DNA of 64,000 nucleotides, from positions 186,001 to 250,000 of the forward strand of contig JAHRBC010000003.1 in the NCBI GenBank assembly GCA_022702545.1, written 5' to 3'. Shown one piece after another: positions 43,831 through 57,257 of this stretch. The notes below the pieces were generated by a model. The model searched no databases, had not been told where the DNA came from, and saw nothing but the letters and a program-made list of their open reading frames with translations. Each line of letters opens with the position of its first letter. Position 1 is the first letter of the stretch. A program made the position numbers and the translations under genes. The stretch is from Phycomyces nitens (lineage: Eukaryota; Mucoromycota; Mucoromycetes; Mucorales; Phycomycetaceae).

Positions 43831-46689
43831 GAGAGAGATAGAGAGAGATAAGCAATCATAGTACTCTTTCTTCAAAAAACAACACTCTCACAGTGTTGTC
43901 TCAAAGATGAACAAGCTGGACATTCTAGAAAGAGTCACAATATATTGTCCGGCCCGCAGTCCCCTGGTCTCCTTGCCAAGTGGATTCGTATACCCTTGGA
44001 TCACTGAACGTTAAAACGTCCATGGGTACACAATGGGTACATACACATCACAAAGTGCTCACCCTTTACAATAACACTCTTGATTGCACGAGAATTCAAA
44101 TACCAGTATATAAACTACCATGATATTACTTTGTAGCTAGCACTCTCACACTATCTATAAGATGCCTACCGTTTTTTTATCTCAATTGGTATTACAAAGA
44201 GTGGTCCAGATGGCGTGGCTCATAGTACTATAGCCAAGTTGAAAACACTGCAAATTAATTTGAGAAATAGAGAACAAGAGCAGTCAAAAGATAACTCTTA
44301 TTAATTTCTCATATGGTCACTATTAGTTGCAAGCAATCTATTTTCCTAGATATCCAAGAATCCAAAAAGCATAATTCAGATACAAGCGTGCCTCCCTATA
44401 ACAAATAAGCCAATTCATGAAAGAGTCTTGGTTCTATCTTGCGCTATAAAGGGTCTACTTTTAGTGTCTAGAGCACAATTGTATAGAGTGCAAAACATAA
44501 AAGATATACGATCATAGCAAATCTAGTGATGTTGGCTCAATTCAAATACAAAACAAACAAAAAAATGCCTAGGTCAGTTTACGAAGAACAGTTGATGATA
44601 AATCGCCATCCCTGTCTATTACTCTATCCAGTATCAATAAAAAAAATACACTTAAACATGTATCAACCTTCAATCATATCCCACCTGTTTATACTCGTTA
44701 GTCAATAGTAACAATACTAAAAATTAAAGAATTTGTTAGTGCAGATAAACAAACACTGAAAAATTTGCTTATCCTCCTATAAAATATTGTGAACAACCTA
44801 TAACATCCAATATCAGTTTTTGCATTTCTACAAAAATCCTATTAAAGCAAGTAACCAGTACCAAAAATGTTGGTAAAATGAGAAACCTAAAAGATATAGA
44901 AAGAAAATATCATTAATACAATAAGAAAAGTAGATTAATATGCACTATTCACGGAGTTTAGTAAAAAGAGCATAAAACCTAGCCATTGTCATATGGGCAC
45001 AAAACTTCAAAAAGTCTTCATTATTCAAGCAAACCACTATATATATATTCAAAACCACAGAATGACAATTACAGCACACATTCACTTACATAACAACAAA
45101 CAGGGCCTAAATCTTAGCATCATACTCACAGTAAATACTCTACAAACACAAACGCATAGAGCAAAGGATTGGGCCTACTGAGGTATAAATATATTTAAAA
45201 AACTAATTTACTTACAAAAACATATACTTGGCTAGCAACCGACTGTATGAATTTCAAAAACACACGGATACATCTGTAAAAGACTCGACAGGTAAAACGT
45301 TGGGAATTCCTAAAAATAAAATGTCAAAACACACTCTTTGAAATAGAGTTCCTAAATTCACAGCATTGTACTAATACCAACAAATATCGTCATATTACTA
45401 GAGATTAAAGATAGTTAATAATCTGTTGCGACATGGAAAAACTTGAAAATCAAACAAAATATTAATAAAGCACATTAAACGTATTGCACATCTAAGCGAT
45501 AGACAAAAATACTATATCAAACAATAAGTTCTATACCGGTGGAAAATACAGGCCAGTTTTAAAATTTACATGCAATTTCACATACAAAGAATAGTTCATT
45601 TAGCCTTCAAAAAAAAAAGACAATCAACTAGAAACCTTTACTAGCAGATCATCAACAAAAGCATTAAAAACAAAGGAGAAAAACAATTAAAAGCAATAAA
45701 TAAAAGCATATATACTCAAAAAATAAAATAACACTTACCTTTTGTACAAAACTGCTTCAAAAACATTATGTTGTACAACCCTTAAACCAAAAAAAACTCG
45801 ATATATCCACAAACCACAGTTAGGTATACAAGTCGCAACCATATACTGTCCTGAAATATTGCAAATCAAGAATGAGTCATGTAGTAATGACAATCTACAA
45901 TACGATTACTAGATCCACAAACTACAATTAGTAATAGGAATCGAAACATGATACTGACCTTGGAGACCGGCTATTGGCATGTTCCCAGTGCTTTGGTTGA
46001 TTGTTTTGTATTGAAGTGATTCGTTGATGGCATAGTGTCCCTCCATGTGGAAACATAAGGATCACTATAAATGTGTGAAATATTGATTGCATTTTCATAT
46101 ATGTATTGTAACCTTTGAATCATTTACCTTGTAGATGTGTGTGTGTGTGTGTGTTCATGGCGCTCGGTACAGCACAAGTAATACATAGTATCAGTGTAAC
46201 TTGTCCGAGGCCACCTTGTCATTGTAAGGAGTAGCTGCATATCAACCTTGCTTTGTGGTCCGTGTGCTCTTGTAGTCAGCGTCAAGATATAAATGAAATC
46301 GAAATGATATTGATCAGGATTTAGAAGCATTTCTTTCATATAAATACATCATACCGTCTAGTTGTTTGCCTTTAAGATGATGCCTTGAGATTGATTAGCC
46401 TTGGTATAGATGACTATGTTCTTGCATTGACATTTGACAAAGGTATATAAATGGATTGCTAGCTATACTTTGGAGGCACTCTTTCTATACATATGCTATA
46501 GATATTCTTTCCGGATACTCTTTGCGCATACTCTGTAACATTTTGGGCCAAGCAAAAGCAATGGTTTGCAAGTTGTTAAAAATAAACTTTTCCCAGTAAT
46601 CAGAAAAGACTTGGCACCCCACAATTTTTATATTTCGCGTATGTCATGACCGCAGCTCCTAGCATCTTTTTCTACAATCTATATTCAAA
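43831..46689. other. Gene-free AT-rich region with a GT microsatellite
   Basis: No protein-coding gene or RNA is recognised. A (TG)n tract lies at 46136-46154. At about 45925-45966 a ~40-bp sequence (GAATCGAAACATGATACT) matches 51189-51231 inverted, so some of this is repeat DNA. Confidence 0.35.
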
Positions 46690-47942
46690 ATGATCTCGTT
46701 CGTTCATAAAGACGAGTCGGGAAATATGATGGATGAAGATGGAAAAGATGTCATTATGATGGAAAGCGGTAGCCATCTGTTCCCGGTGGAGAGGATCATG
46801 GATTACGACCATTACATGGACATGAAACCGCCTGAACGAATGGTGTTCACGAAATCTGGGTCAGATGAAGTGAAACAGGAAGAATCTATAATACCAAACC
46901 GCAAATCATATCGATGTTACAAGGATGATGAAAAATAGGAGCTCTTTTTGCTGGTGTACGAGAAAGGCATGTCAGTGCGACCTGCAGCCCTACAACTGCA
47001 GATCAAACCACGTACAGCGCAATATTGAGTTCAGCAAGATCAAAAAGAACCAAAAGATCAGATCGTGAAGAATATGGGTGACAGTAGGACACCAGGACGA
47101 CCACCAAAGCTAGTCGAAGAACACCGGCAATTCCTGATTGATTTGATTGATGAAAAGCCCTCAATTGTGCTAGACGAGATCGTGGCAAGTTTGACGGAGC
47201 AGTTTGCTGACTTCGACATCAAGAAAAGTGCATTAAACGATTTCATGACAAAAAAAATGCAATATTAGCCTGAAGCGGGCCCATTTTCAATCAGTTGAAC
47301 GAAACAACCCTGAAAAAAATCGAAGATCGACATGCTTGAGTGAAAAAGTGGCTGCAAACCGATATGGACTATCTGAGCAATTGTGTGTTTGTAGACGAAG
47401 CCTCGTTTCATATCAGCATGAAGCGTCCATATGCTTGGTCGAAAAAGGGCTCTCGTGCAATTGTCAAGGTGCCAAAACCCAGGGCGATGACAACAACCAT
47501 TCTCAGTCCAATCTCTCCATTTGGTGTCGTAGACGTTTCGGTGCGACGTGCAAAGGCAATGGCTCCATCCAAAAAGCGTAAAACAGCAGGCAGTAGCAGA
47601 ACTGTCGACAAGACAACGAGCAAGCGTGGAACTGTCACTCGCCACTACTTTAACTTTCTCTCCAGTACAATGGACGTTCTAGACAGACACGAAATGTTCA
47701 AGGACAATTATATTGTGATGGATAATTCTCCTATCCACCAACACGAGGACACTCACAAGCATATAGAAAACCGTGGATATCGCTGCATATACCTCCCGCC
47801 CTATTCGCCGAAACTGAATCCGATTGAGCAAATTTGGTCCATTTGTAAAAGCAAACTCAAGAGAGAGCAGCTATTGGAAGAACAGACCTTGACGATCAGG
47901 ATCCAAATGGCTTGCAATCAGATTCTTATTGGTGAACTTTGA
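46690..47942 (+). pseudogene. Mariner-type DDE transposase
   Basis: The C-terminal part is clear: CVFVDEASFHISMKR (first Asp), YIVMDNSPIHQH (second Asp) and LPPYSPKLNPIEQIW (Glu). The N-terminal part has a basic helix-turn-helix and GRPPKLVEEHR. The frame is broken by TAG near 46936, TGA near 47026, a shift near 47260 and another near 47320. The start at ATG 46690 follows the open frame and is uncertain. Inactive. Confidence 0.85.
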
Positions 47943-48195
47943 GGGTTTTGCAAATATTCTATTGCAAAGTTCGATGATTGCTTGAATAAAAGGCCAATTT
48001 AATAAAATGCTTTTGTGCGTTTTGCAAACTGAACAATTGGCGTTTGAAAAAAAAAAGTTGCTCCTTGGTTGCGCAGACATTTATTTAGGGAAAAAATGAT
48101 GCACGATGTAGAGCAGTACAACAAGTTAAGGAGAGTGAAGGAGAGTGAAGGGGAAAGAAATGAAGTAGGGGGGGTTTTATTTTTGCGAAAGGCTT

Positions 48196-50020
48196 TCAGT
48201 CATATCTTATAATACACTCTCTAGCCTTTGAACTTGTTTTGTCCACCATGGTGAACAAGGTGGCAATTTCTTGCAATTTGAAAGGTGGCACACTGGTGAA
48301 TGTGCGAGTGTCATGGACACAGCAATTCCAAAATATTGAGCTGACACGCAGCAGCAAACTCAATGTCTTGGGCGTGATGAACGCATGTAATGATTCCAAA
48401 GAGTTTGGAACAGTAACCCGGCCAATCTCTAACATGGTATGTAAATAACGGCCAAGTTCTTGCACCACAAAGAAAATCAGGTGAAATCCTATAGTGAATA
48501 CAAATTTACGGTTTAACGTGCGCCTTCCACAGAAATCTTCCTCTTTGTTGAATCTTACCATTGACTTGGAAAGAGATGATCGGGTGGCCGTTTTTTTGAG
48601 CGGAATTTCTTTGTTACAGGCGAGACAATCTATACGTGATATACTATCGGATATCAAGGGAGGGGTATAGCGATGATCTTTTAAAAGACAACTTCTGGCA
48701 GACAATAAAGTAGATGTGAATCTTAGTGGAAAGAGAACTGCCTTTATTGAAGATCGCTATCTAAGCTTATTTATAAGGGCGATCTTTGGCTACTAGTCAT
48801 GTGTCGCTGACGACACCTTGATAGGAGAGCAAGCTTCATTGTGTCGATACACAGCGATCGATTGGTTGTACTCTGGTCCCCAGGTTTCACTTCACCATAG
48901 CCCAAGGACGGGCCTAGCTTGAGCTGGACGACAGTAGACACGATGGCGCCAGGTCGTATATGGGGCACTGATTCCTCCATTTTGTTTGGCCAGCGCAACA
49001 AAACTTTCTTTGTGACATCCGCAAGTATTGATGCAAGCAAAGGATCGTAAAACAGTGTTTGCAAGTCAACCTCGCCAAACTTTCCCTGGTCTGCGATAGG
49101 GTTCTGTGGCATATTTATGAGCCTATAAGTGTAGAGCGAGAATAAAACGGAAAGACAAGTGAGCTGATGAAGGTTGAACAAACGTCATACACAAAACTTA
49201 CATATCTGCAATGCCTTCTATCACATTTGCCCGTAAGTCGTTCATGGTGGAGACCAGGGTCAAAAGTTGAAGTCTGGCTTGCTTTAGACTCATGGTTTTT
49301 GCGTCGATTGCAGAAACAACGTCAACAATGGTGATAAAGTCGGTTGAACTAAATTCAGAGCAAGAGGTAGGCACTTTTTTAAGTAACATTTTCGTCTGAT
49401 GTGACATTGCTTCGTCGAGAAGCTCCTGGCCAAAAACTGCCATTTTTGCATCACTGTGTTGCTCTGGAGACAAAAAAAAGAACGTTGGCCAAAGCTAAGA
49501 TTTCTTGGACATTGGGTTCTAATGGACAAGGTTTTGGAATACTGTTTGCCATGCACTGATACTACTGGAATTTTTCAGTGACGGCGCCAATAATCCAGGG
49601 ACCCTGTATGTCCGCTGTCGAAGTAGTTGCTGACGGTGATAGTGATCGCGAGATAGCTGTGCCTGTGGTTGCTAGGACTGGCGGGACAGACGTGCCTGGC
49701 TGGCCAACTGGTGTGGTAGGTGCTTGCAAAGTCATGGTTACAGGCGCTGGTTCAGGGACATGATACTTCGCCACGGATGACTTGATCTCTTGAGTGTTGG
49801 AAATCAAAAGATTGTTTGCAGCCTCTGAGCAGTTGTCATTTGCTTCTGCTAAAGCCTGGGCACGTCGTTGGTTGCGCCAAAACTCAGTACAGTCTACGGT
49901 TTTTCGCCATGTTTCAAATTCATCTTGAAGTCGACTTCTATGCTCTTCTGGTATATGAGACTCCAAGATAATGTTGTAACGCGAATGACAATACTGGTGG
50001 TCATAGTGCTTGAATGACAT
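48196..50020 (-). pseudogene. Mould family protein with PD-(D/E)XK-like motif, copy A
   Basis: From ATG 50020 the minus strand gives a Pro/Thr-rich N-terminal region, then (after a 79-nt GT-AG intron at 49123-49201) IRPGAIVSTVVQ and LGYGEVKPGD. The Glu-x-Lys part of a PD-(D/E)XK pattern is kept, but the Asp position reads Gly (RPG). The C-terminal block has FVFTIGFHLIFFVV and LEIGRVTVPNSLE. TAG at 49562, a one-base shift in an eight-T run (49472-49479) and an LTR-like insertion with AATAAA near 48720-48790 break it. Many similar proteins exist in Mucorales; function unknown. Nuclease role is inference. Confidence 0.55.
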
Positions 50021-51225
50021 CGCAAAGGTTTGGACAGACAGATTGGCTACATTGTCGATGCACCAATGAACATCAGCAGCTTTAACGTGTGTTCGCTTTC
50101 TGGTTGATGTCGATAACGACGTCTTGGGCCTGACTTTGCTTTCTTTGGCATGTTTTGTTTCTGTTCCCGAGTCTTTATCGATTGATAAGCGAAAGCAAAA
50201 GAAATGTATCGATTATGCTCTGGATAAGCTTTTAAACCACTGTTAAAGGGTAGATACTGATGTATAAATATGGTTGAGAATTCTTGGGCGTACACTGTAT
50301 TATTGATATGCAATATCTGAGTGGAAAGAAGACTGACTTTTATTGATGAGTTTGATGATAGTATTGCTTTTGTAGCAGACAGTTTATTGTATTTACACAA
50401 TCACACTTCTTCGATCGGCAGTGCTGGGGATATCTTAATGGCCTCATGTCATATGAGAAGAAATTATGTGGAAGTAGTATGGTGGTAGTATTTCAAGAGC
50501 TAATTATGTATGAGCCATGTCATCAACTCCAAATCAGGTGATCGGGACGACGCCCTCATCACAGAAATGATCATCTCCCAGCACCCAACAGACCGAGCGT
50601 GGCTGTCAAAATAAAGCTGGCCTAGAACATTTCTGTCTTTCTGTTTTCCTGTTCACCTTTTGTCATTATTGTTTTCATCTTTTGCAAAGGTATTGAGATG
50701 CTCGAGTCTGTAGGCTGTGCATTTAACCAGTTGAACCTCTCTTGACACCAACCCTTGGGGCTGCATCACATAATCTGCCACCTGGAATTGGGTTCTCTTC
50801 CTTTACGAAGGGTGTATTTAGGAGTTTTGTTCGTGAATTTAACGGTAAGTTTTTTTTTACATGGAGTGGCACGAATGCATGCTCAACACCAGCAACAACA
50901 ACGACAGTGCAAACATGGCATCTTTACCGTAAACGTTTTCAGAACTAAAGAAGACAAATTGAGCATACTGTACAAGCAACCACAAATAAAAATAAAATGA
51001 AACCCTTTAGCACAAACACAGCAATATTCTGTAAATGAGACATGATAATGTGTATAACTTTGCTGATATAAAAACCTTGAATGTTTATCTAGCTCTTTGA
51101 CGAACACTCCCATCACTTTTGACCCCTTTAATAAGAAAGAGTGTATGCTAATCGGTCATGGTCACTGTCAATGGATCCCACTTCTGGATGGCCGGTCTCC
51201 AAGATCTGTATCATGTTTCGATTCC
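50021..51225. other. Mostly non-coding, LTR-like pieces
   Basis: At 50320-50400 the minus strand has an AATAAAAGTCAGTC...TTTCCACTCAGA stretch shared with 48720-48770, so an LTR R region. At 51189-51231 a 40-bp sequence is shared with 45925-45966. No gene is recognised. Confidence 0.35.
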
Positions 51226-51657
51226 TATTGAGGTATAGAGTTTGTTAGTATCTTTGAAGTGAAATAAGAATACTGTGAGAGTGTTGTTTATTGAAGAAAG
51301 AATATTATTACTGCTTATACTATTATTCAAATTCACTTGTAATTAAAGTCCCCGTCGTGTAATGGTTGGTTATTACTGTAGCAGTGCGAAGTGTATGTGT
51401 CCCTGGTGTGTAAGTGTTCCTGAGATGTTAACTTGCCAAAGTCATTAGCAAGTAGTAACCGGAGATCGGTTGTGGAGTCTGTATTTCACTCAACTGTAGT
51501 GTGTATACCATACTCTTTGCCAATGAGCATGGCAGGTTTCAACAGTGATAACTGACCATCACACAATGGACGTTATATTAAAGGGAATTAGAATAATAAG
51601 TATATGAACCATCATAATATTCTATCTTTAATAAATAACACTCTCACAGTATCTAAA
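51226..51657. repeat. Palindromic copy of the LTR-like dispersed repeat
   Basis: Both outer arms carry ATACTGTGAGAGTGTT, facing each other, with TTTATTGAAG / TTTATTAAAG just inside. The centre is near 51512. After it comes AGTTCCCTACAAACCC, similar to the leader that follows the gypsy B LTR. Confidence 0.65.
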
Positions 51658-51781
51658 AGTTCCCTACAAACCCTAATCCACCTCAACGGCCACAGACAGT
51701 TGATTTACATACATTTGATAAAAACCTCAAATTTTCATACTTTTTTTTTAATATTTTTTTTTCAATCAGTTTATTTATCTA

Positions 51782-52133
51782 ATGAACATGGCTTCTAAAG
51801 AATCAGAATATAATATACGTGGACCATATAAAAACCGTAAAGATAAAAACTACTGGGGTGTATACTTTCTTTACCAAGCCAAATGTTCTCTCTGGCAGAT
51901 TGCGAATATGATCGAGATACCAACGTCTAGTGTGCAAACAATTGTCAAATGCATAGGACTTTTGGTTGCCTTTTCCCTAAAAAACCAACTCGGAATTTTT
52001 TTTAAAAAAAACTAGATGACAGAGCGGAAAGACATCTGGAAAGGACCATTCGAAAGGATTAATTTGCATCCTATAATCAGCTCAAAATGTCATTAGTCGA
52101 CATGAAGATTAATTTATGTAAAAAATCGTAATC
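51782..52133 (+). pseudogene. Tc1-like transposase N-terminal fragment
   Basis: Encodes NIRGPYKNRKDKNYWG, a helix-turn-helix (SLWQIANMIEIPTSSVQ) and, after a frameshift, KLDDRAERHLERTIRKD, the usual start of a Tc1 transposase. No catalytic core follows. Confidence 0.55.
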
Positions 52134-52440
52134 GCCTCTGTCAAGCAATTAGACTTCCAATCTTTCGTTGCAGCACATAAACCTAGATTGACAGCGAAAC
52201 ACAAGAATCCCAGCATAATCAAATAAAGTGTGGATATTAGTATTCAAAGGCTTGTAGATATAGTCCCATTGAAGGCAGGCTTGGTATTTTTTTTTAACCC
52301 AAATATTGTGTTCGAAATGTATATTTCTGTTTTTGAAATTCTTGAACACTTGAAAAAATACAAAACTTGACGTCTCCCAGAATACATCATACCTGACCAA
52401 CTATAATCTTCTTCTCCTATGTATAAGGATGTAAAAGGGG

Positions 52441-53580
52441 GTAATGACTAGACAGATATTCACAGTTGCCAAAAGGGGCATTAACAGACAACAGACGCTA
52501 CTTAATAATAATCACTATGAGATGTTGATTCTAGCAGAGAGTGACCTAGAAGACCTTCTCACCAAAACCCACGCTTTCGGATACTTTTCGGCGGAGGCCA
52601 TAACAAACTCACCTCATAATGAAGGCATACACTGGACAAACATACATAGAGATGCCGTCAAGGTAGCACAAAACTGAATAGAGTGCCAAAAGTATAACAT
52701 AGGAAAGAAAGGTTATCATCCTCCAAGACCAATCCATGAATATTTGCCATGCGATCATTGGGATATAGACCTCGCCGGTCCTTTCACCACCTCACATAGC
52801 AGTAATAACTACTTACTCGTAATGGTAGACATTTGTACAAGATTTTGTGTATTACGTGAAATATCTGATAAGACACAGGACACCGTAGTGAACACTGTAA
52901 TCAACTTCTTTTGTAGTTCCGGATTCCTTGGATACCTACAGTCAGACAATGACAAAGAGTTCGTAAACACACTTATGAAGAAACTAGCTGAAACCTCTGG
53001 GTTTGACCACAGATTAGCCACGCCTTATCACCCTAGAGCAAATGGCGCCGCCGACAGATGGGTACATACATCAGCGAATGCTATAAATAAATGCATAAAA
53101 GGAGCGACCCGAGATTGGGACCTCTATGTGCCTAGTATACAACTAGCAATGAATGTCAAAGTGACAAAGCGTAATGGAACAGCTCCTTACAGCCTTATGT
53201 TTGCCAGAGCAATGAACGGTTTCAAAAGTTATGCTGATGATCCATCAGTTCCATCTCTCACAAAAGACGAACTACAACAACGCATCAAAGACATGGCAGA
53301 CATTGTATTTCCGGCAATCGCTGAAAGAGTAAAAGCAATGACTAATGCACAAAAGGGCAAGTTTGATAATAAGTACAGGATGATAAAATTCCCTGCTAAT
53401 AGCCAAGTCATGATTAAAGAGCTGCAACACGGAAAATTGGAACCAGCATATCAAGGTCCATATACTGTAGTCAGAGAGAAACAGGGAGGTTCTTACGTTC
53501 TCATGGATGAACAAGGACTGCTGATGCCCAGAGAATATCTACCATCACAGCTCAAATTAATCTCGCAGGACGTGTGGTAA
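52441..53580 (+). pseudogene. Gypsy integrase fragment
   Basis: The first part (52441-52677) carries the HHCC zinc-binding region; TGA at 52677 replaces the first expected Cys, just before IECQKY. The second part holds the DDE core: Asp in WDIDLAGPF, Asp in LQSDNDKEF, and a Glu position altered to Asp (GAADRWVH). The C-terminal GPYTVV module follows. RT and RNase H are absent. A CACTA element starts 94 bases downstream. Confidence 0.85.
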
Positions 53581-53673
53581 TCCAGCCTTATTAATGTATA
53601 TTTTACATATACATAAGCGATAAGTACAGATTAGCTGAGAGCTTATAAGGTACGATAGACGAAGTATAGCAAT

Positions 53674-56600
53674 CACTACGGCTAAAAAAAACGGTAGATG
53701 TCTACCGTTTTGGTAACATAACTACCGTTTTTTTATCTAACCAAAAATGCTTCCGTTATACACTATAGCCTCTCTTTATAGTACTCTATTTGATAATGGG
53801 TTCTGCTATTCTTTTATGACCATTCTTTTGAAAGAATGGTTTATTCTTTAGTATAGCATGTCTTGATTTAATTAATACTGTATTATGTGTACCATTATTA
53901 TAGAAAAATACTAAAAACTAATGCTATTTAATATTACAAAACATATCTAGTACAAACCTTTGTTATAAGCTATACACGCATAATAATACTATGTTGACAT
54001 ACATTTGATGATCCTTAGCATTCATTCAATTGCTAGAAATACATTGTGGTTGGTAAAATAAACAATTATATAAACCTAGTACATTATTTTGTACTGCTTA
54101 CAAGTATATATTATGCTTGTCAATTACTATACTATGCCTCTTGTTTTAAATGATTATACTGAAAGAGATCTCCAGATATAAACACTATATGTAATAGGAG
54201 ATCAATAGAATATGTGTGGTAAAATTAGTTGAAGAAGAATATAATTATTAGATAATTATCTTCATATAAAATCAACTTTGGCATATTCAAATCATATGAT
54301 TCAAAACTGATTCGAATCTCATTGTAGCAAACAGAGTAATCAGCTCATTACATAAGAAAAGTGTATATCTTACAGAGATTACCGAGTGTAAAAAGGACAA
54401 ACCGTATTGTAATATACCCGTAAGAAGTTTTCGCTCTTTTGTTTCTAGGGAAAAAAAGAGCGAGTTGCATTTTATTCCTAAATCAAAGTTAATCGAGCTA
54501 AAGATGGTTCAATCAGGTGTTTATAACAGTGCCGATCTTACATGAAGGAGGCTCATTTGGTTTTAATTGAAAGAGTCAGTGCAAAGACAAGACAAAGAAA
54601 AAAGAAAAAAGGGTACACTAAGCATATACTAAAAAATGCAACGAGGCCAATAAGAGTTGCCTAAAAGAACAATATTAAACCCTTGTTTTATTTCTTAGCA
54701 CTTTCACAATACTCGTTTTTTTGGCAGTGTATAGCTATATTAAAGAGTAGAAATATTATGTTGGCATTAGATTAGCAATAGATGATCAACAAAGCAATCA
54801 CTTGTTGCACATTTGTCATGGTTGCTAATTCAGCGACATCACCAAGTTGCAACACCTCATTTTCCAAAAAGAAAAGAACTAGTTGCCATTTGCTGCTGTA
54901 TTGTGATAAATAATATTTTATTAACTACAATGTGTATTCAAAACATATATTAAAGAATCAACTTACTTTATTATTCTCTATTATTTATTTATGAGCCTGA
55001 TTATTGATTGTAAAGCCTTTTCAAAGACTTTTGTTACAAGGTATTATATAATATTTATATTGATTCTGTGATAGACCATTATATTATTTTATGGCCATAG
55101 GATAGTGTTCTTGTCAATTAAATAGTGTTTGATAATATAAGACCATGCTTTTAGTTGATGCCGCGATTCATAGTCAAAGCATGGTTTGAGAAAAGTATTA
55201 ACAAAAACAAAGGTTATTCTCTATGGGTTTTCTTGTGGCGTATTTTTCGATCTTGGTGATAAAGCACATTATGTCAATGAAGTTTACTCTTTTCATTGAG
55301 ACCACCACTTGTATCAATCGCTAACTTACCAAGCTAATCAAGGTATTTGTCCAATTGATCTCTTTTTATACCAAATATCCATTTATAATAAATGAAAAAT
55401 ATATACAAACCAACCACTTTAACAAACTATCGACTTTTGAATATTCCTTTGGGATGATTAATCTTCATTTGACTGCAAAGATTTTTGGTGAAAATATTAA
55501 TAAAATAGCTTGCTGTCCGATACTTGCCAAGCATTGATAATAACCATATCCTTTAGATTGCGAACAAAGGAATGGCCCTTGTATCTTAATATAACTTTTG
55601 CGTTGCCAGATAAAATAAAAGCACAAGTCAAATCATAGTATAGTATTCTATTATTACCTTTTCCATAAGATACACTTTAAGAATCTGCGCAACGTACTTT
55701 CCCAACAAGTTTATAGCAAGACTATATCTCATAGTCTCTTTTAAACTATTCAAAATTACCTGATACACATTTTTTCATATAATAAATCGCCGAGGCCCAT
55801 TACAAAGCTGCTCCACTCAATTCATAGAGAGAATTATAAGTAAACTGGATAAGCTCATTAGATACCCTGAAATCCGCAACTATATCAATATAATAATTAG
55901 TATGTATCATAATATTAACTTTTTGAAACTACATACATATACTAAAGCTCGTTTTTGCGATATTTTCAATGGGAGAAGTGGTGACCAACTGTGTAAGCTT
56001 TTCAGTCAATTTGTCTATTTAAATATTAATGTTATACACGGCATAAGAATAGTATAAATGAAGTTCTGTTTAGCTATTACCTGTAGCATACTGATTTGAA
56101 TGCTATGGAGGTTGATGTTTCCACTGTCATTGTTAATGTCCATCATTAGACGGATTCAACTTTGCATTCTTCGTTTATATACCCAAACGGCGATATTAGC
56201 ACTGACAATCACCACCCAACACCCCCTTGTCCTTGTAGAAAATAAATATAGTATTAGTAAAAACACAAAGTAGGAATCACTTGCTCCTTGTACATGCTTA
56301 CCTAGCAATCACAATATAACTAATGAAAACCAGCTCATTAGTATTGTTCATCTCTACTTTTAATATAGAGATTAAGACTTTAGTCAATACTATGTTACTT
56401 TAGAAAAAACTCATGAAGGAGCTTGACATTACAAACGATGACTTGTATGTAGCAGAAATAAAGTAGCTGCCCGCACTTTGTACAACGGGCTATATACTAC
56501 AACCGACATTTGCAGTTGTTAATATAGATGACGTCCAACATCAACGACTCAATCAATACCTACCAGACGGAAATAACTCTATTTTATTGCACTGTACTAC

Positions 56601-56806
56601 ATATTCAAGAATAATTGATGCGTCACCATGAGTAGCCTTTTTATTTTATAATTCTTTCTTTATAATGTTCTCTCTATACTTTATATTATTATACGGACAC
56701 CAAATAAAATAAAGCAGTTAATAATGTCAAAAACAAAATTTCGGTTTCAAAAAACGGTAGTTATGTTACCGTTTCGGTCACAGTTACCACTCCTCTCGCC
56801 GTAGTG
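53674..56806 (+). mobile_element. Diverged CACTA element, copy 3, with AAT target duplication
   Basis: It begins CACTACGGC and ends GCCGTAGTG, is 3133 bp, and is flanked on both sides by AAT (53671-53673, 56807-56809). The subterminal ACGGTAG hairpins are present. The interior aligns in order with copies 1 and 2, including relics of the VEVMKEHG coding region near 56400-56640, but is more diverged and full of stops. No intact gene. Confidence 0.85.
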
Positions 56807-56835
56807 AATGCATCAGAACAATTGTAACATGAGCG

Positions 56836-57070
56836 TTGAGGTATATGGTTTGTTAGTATCTTGTAAGGAAATAAGAATACTGTGAAAGTATTATTTATTG
56901 AAGAAAGAATGTTATGGTGGTTTATATACTTATTATTCTAGTTCCCTTGTTCTATTAATCTCTATTGTGTAATGGTCGGTTATCACTGTAGTAGTGTGAA
57001 GTGTATGTGTGCCTGGTATGTAACTGCTCCTGGGATGTTACCTTGCCATGTTTATTATCAAAGAGTAACT
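56836..57070 (-). repeat. LTR-like dispersed repeat, single arm
   Basis: Matches the minus-strand LTR at 23702-23951 (ACTGTGAAAGTATTATTTAT, TGGTCGGTTATCACTG) and breaks off near 57070. 57071-57257 shows no gene. Confidence 0.65.
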
Positions 57071-57257
57071 GGAGATGCATCCACTTATTTCTTCCCAGGC
57101 ACTATCTGAATTTGGAGGAATAATAGGAACTTGTGACAGCTTTTACTTTTATCATTTCTTTTAATATGATCTATTTGCATTTTTTTAAATACTTCTTTTT
57201 GTTACAAAACCTATCATATTATCAAGACATTATTATTTATAAAGAGATTGATTTTTA

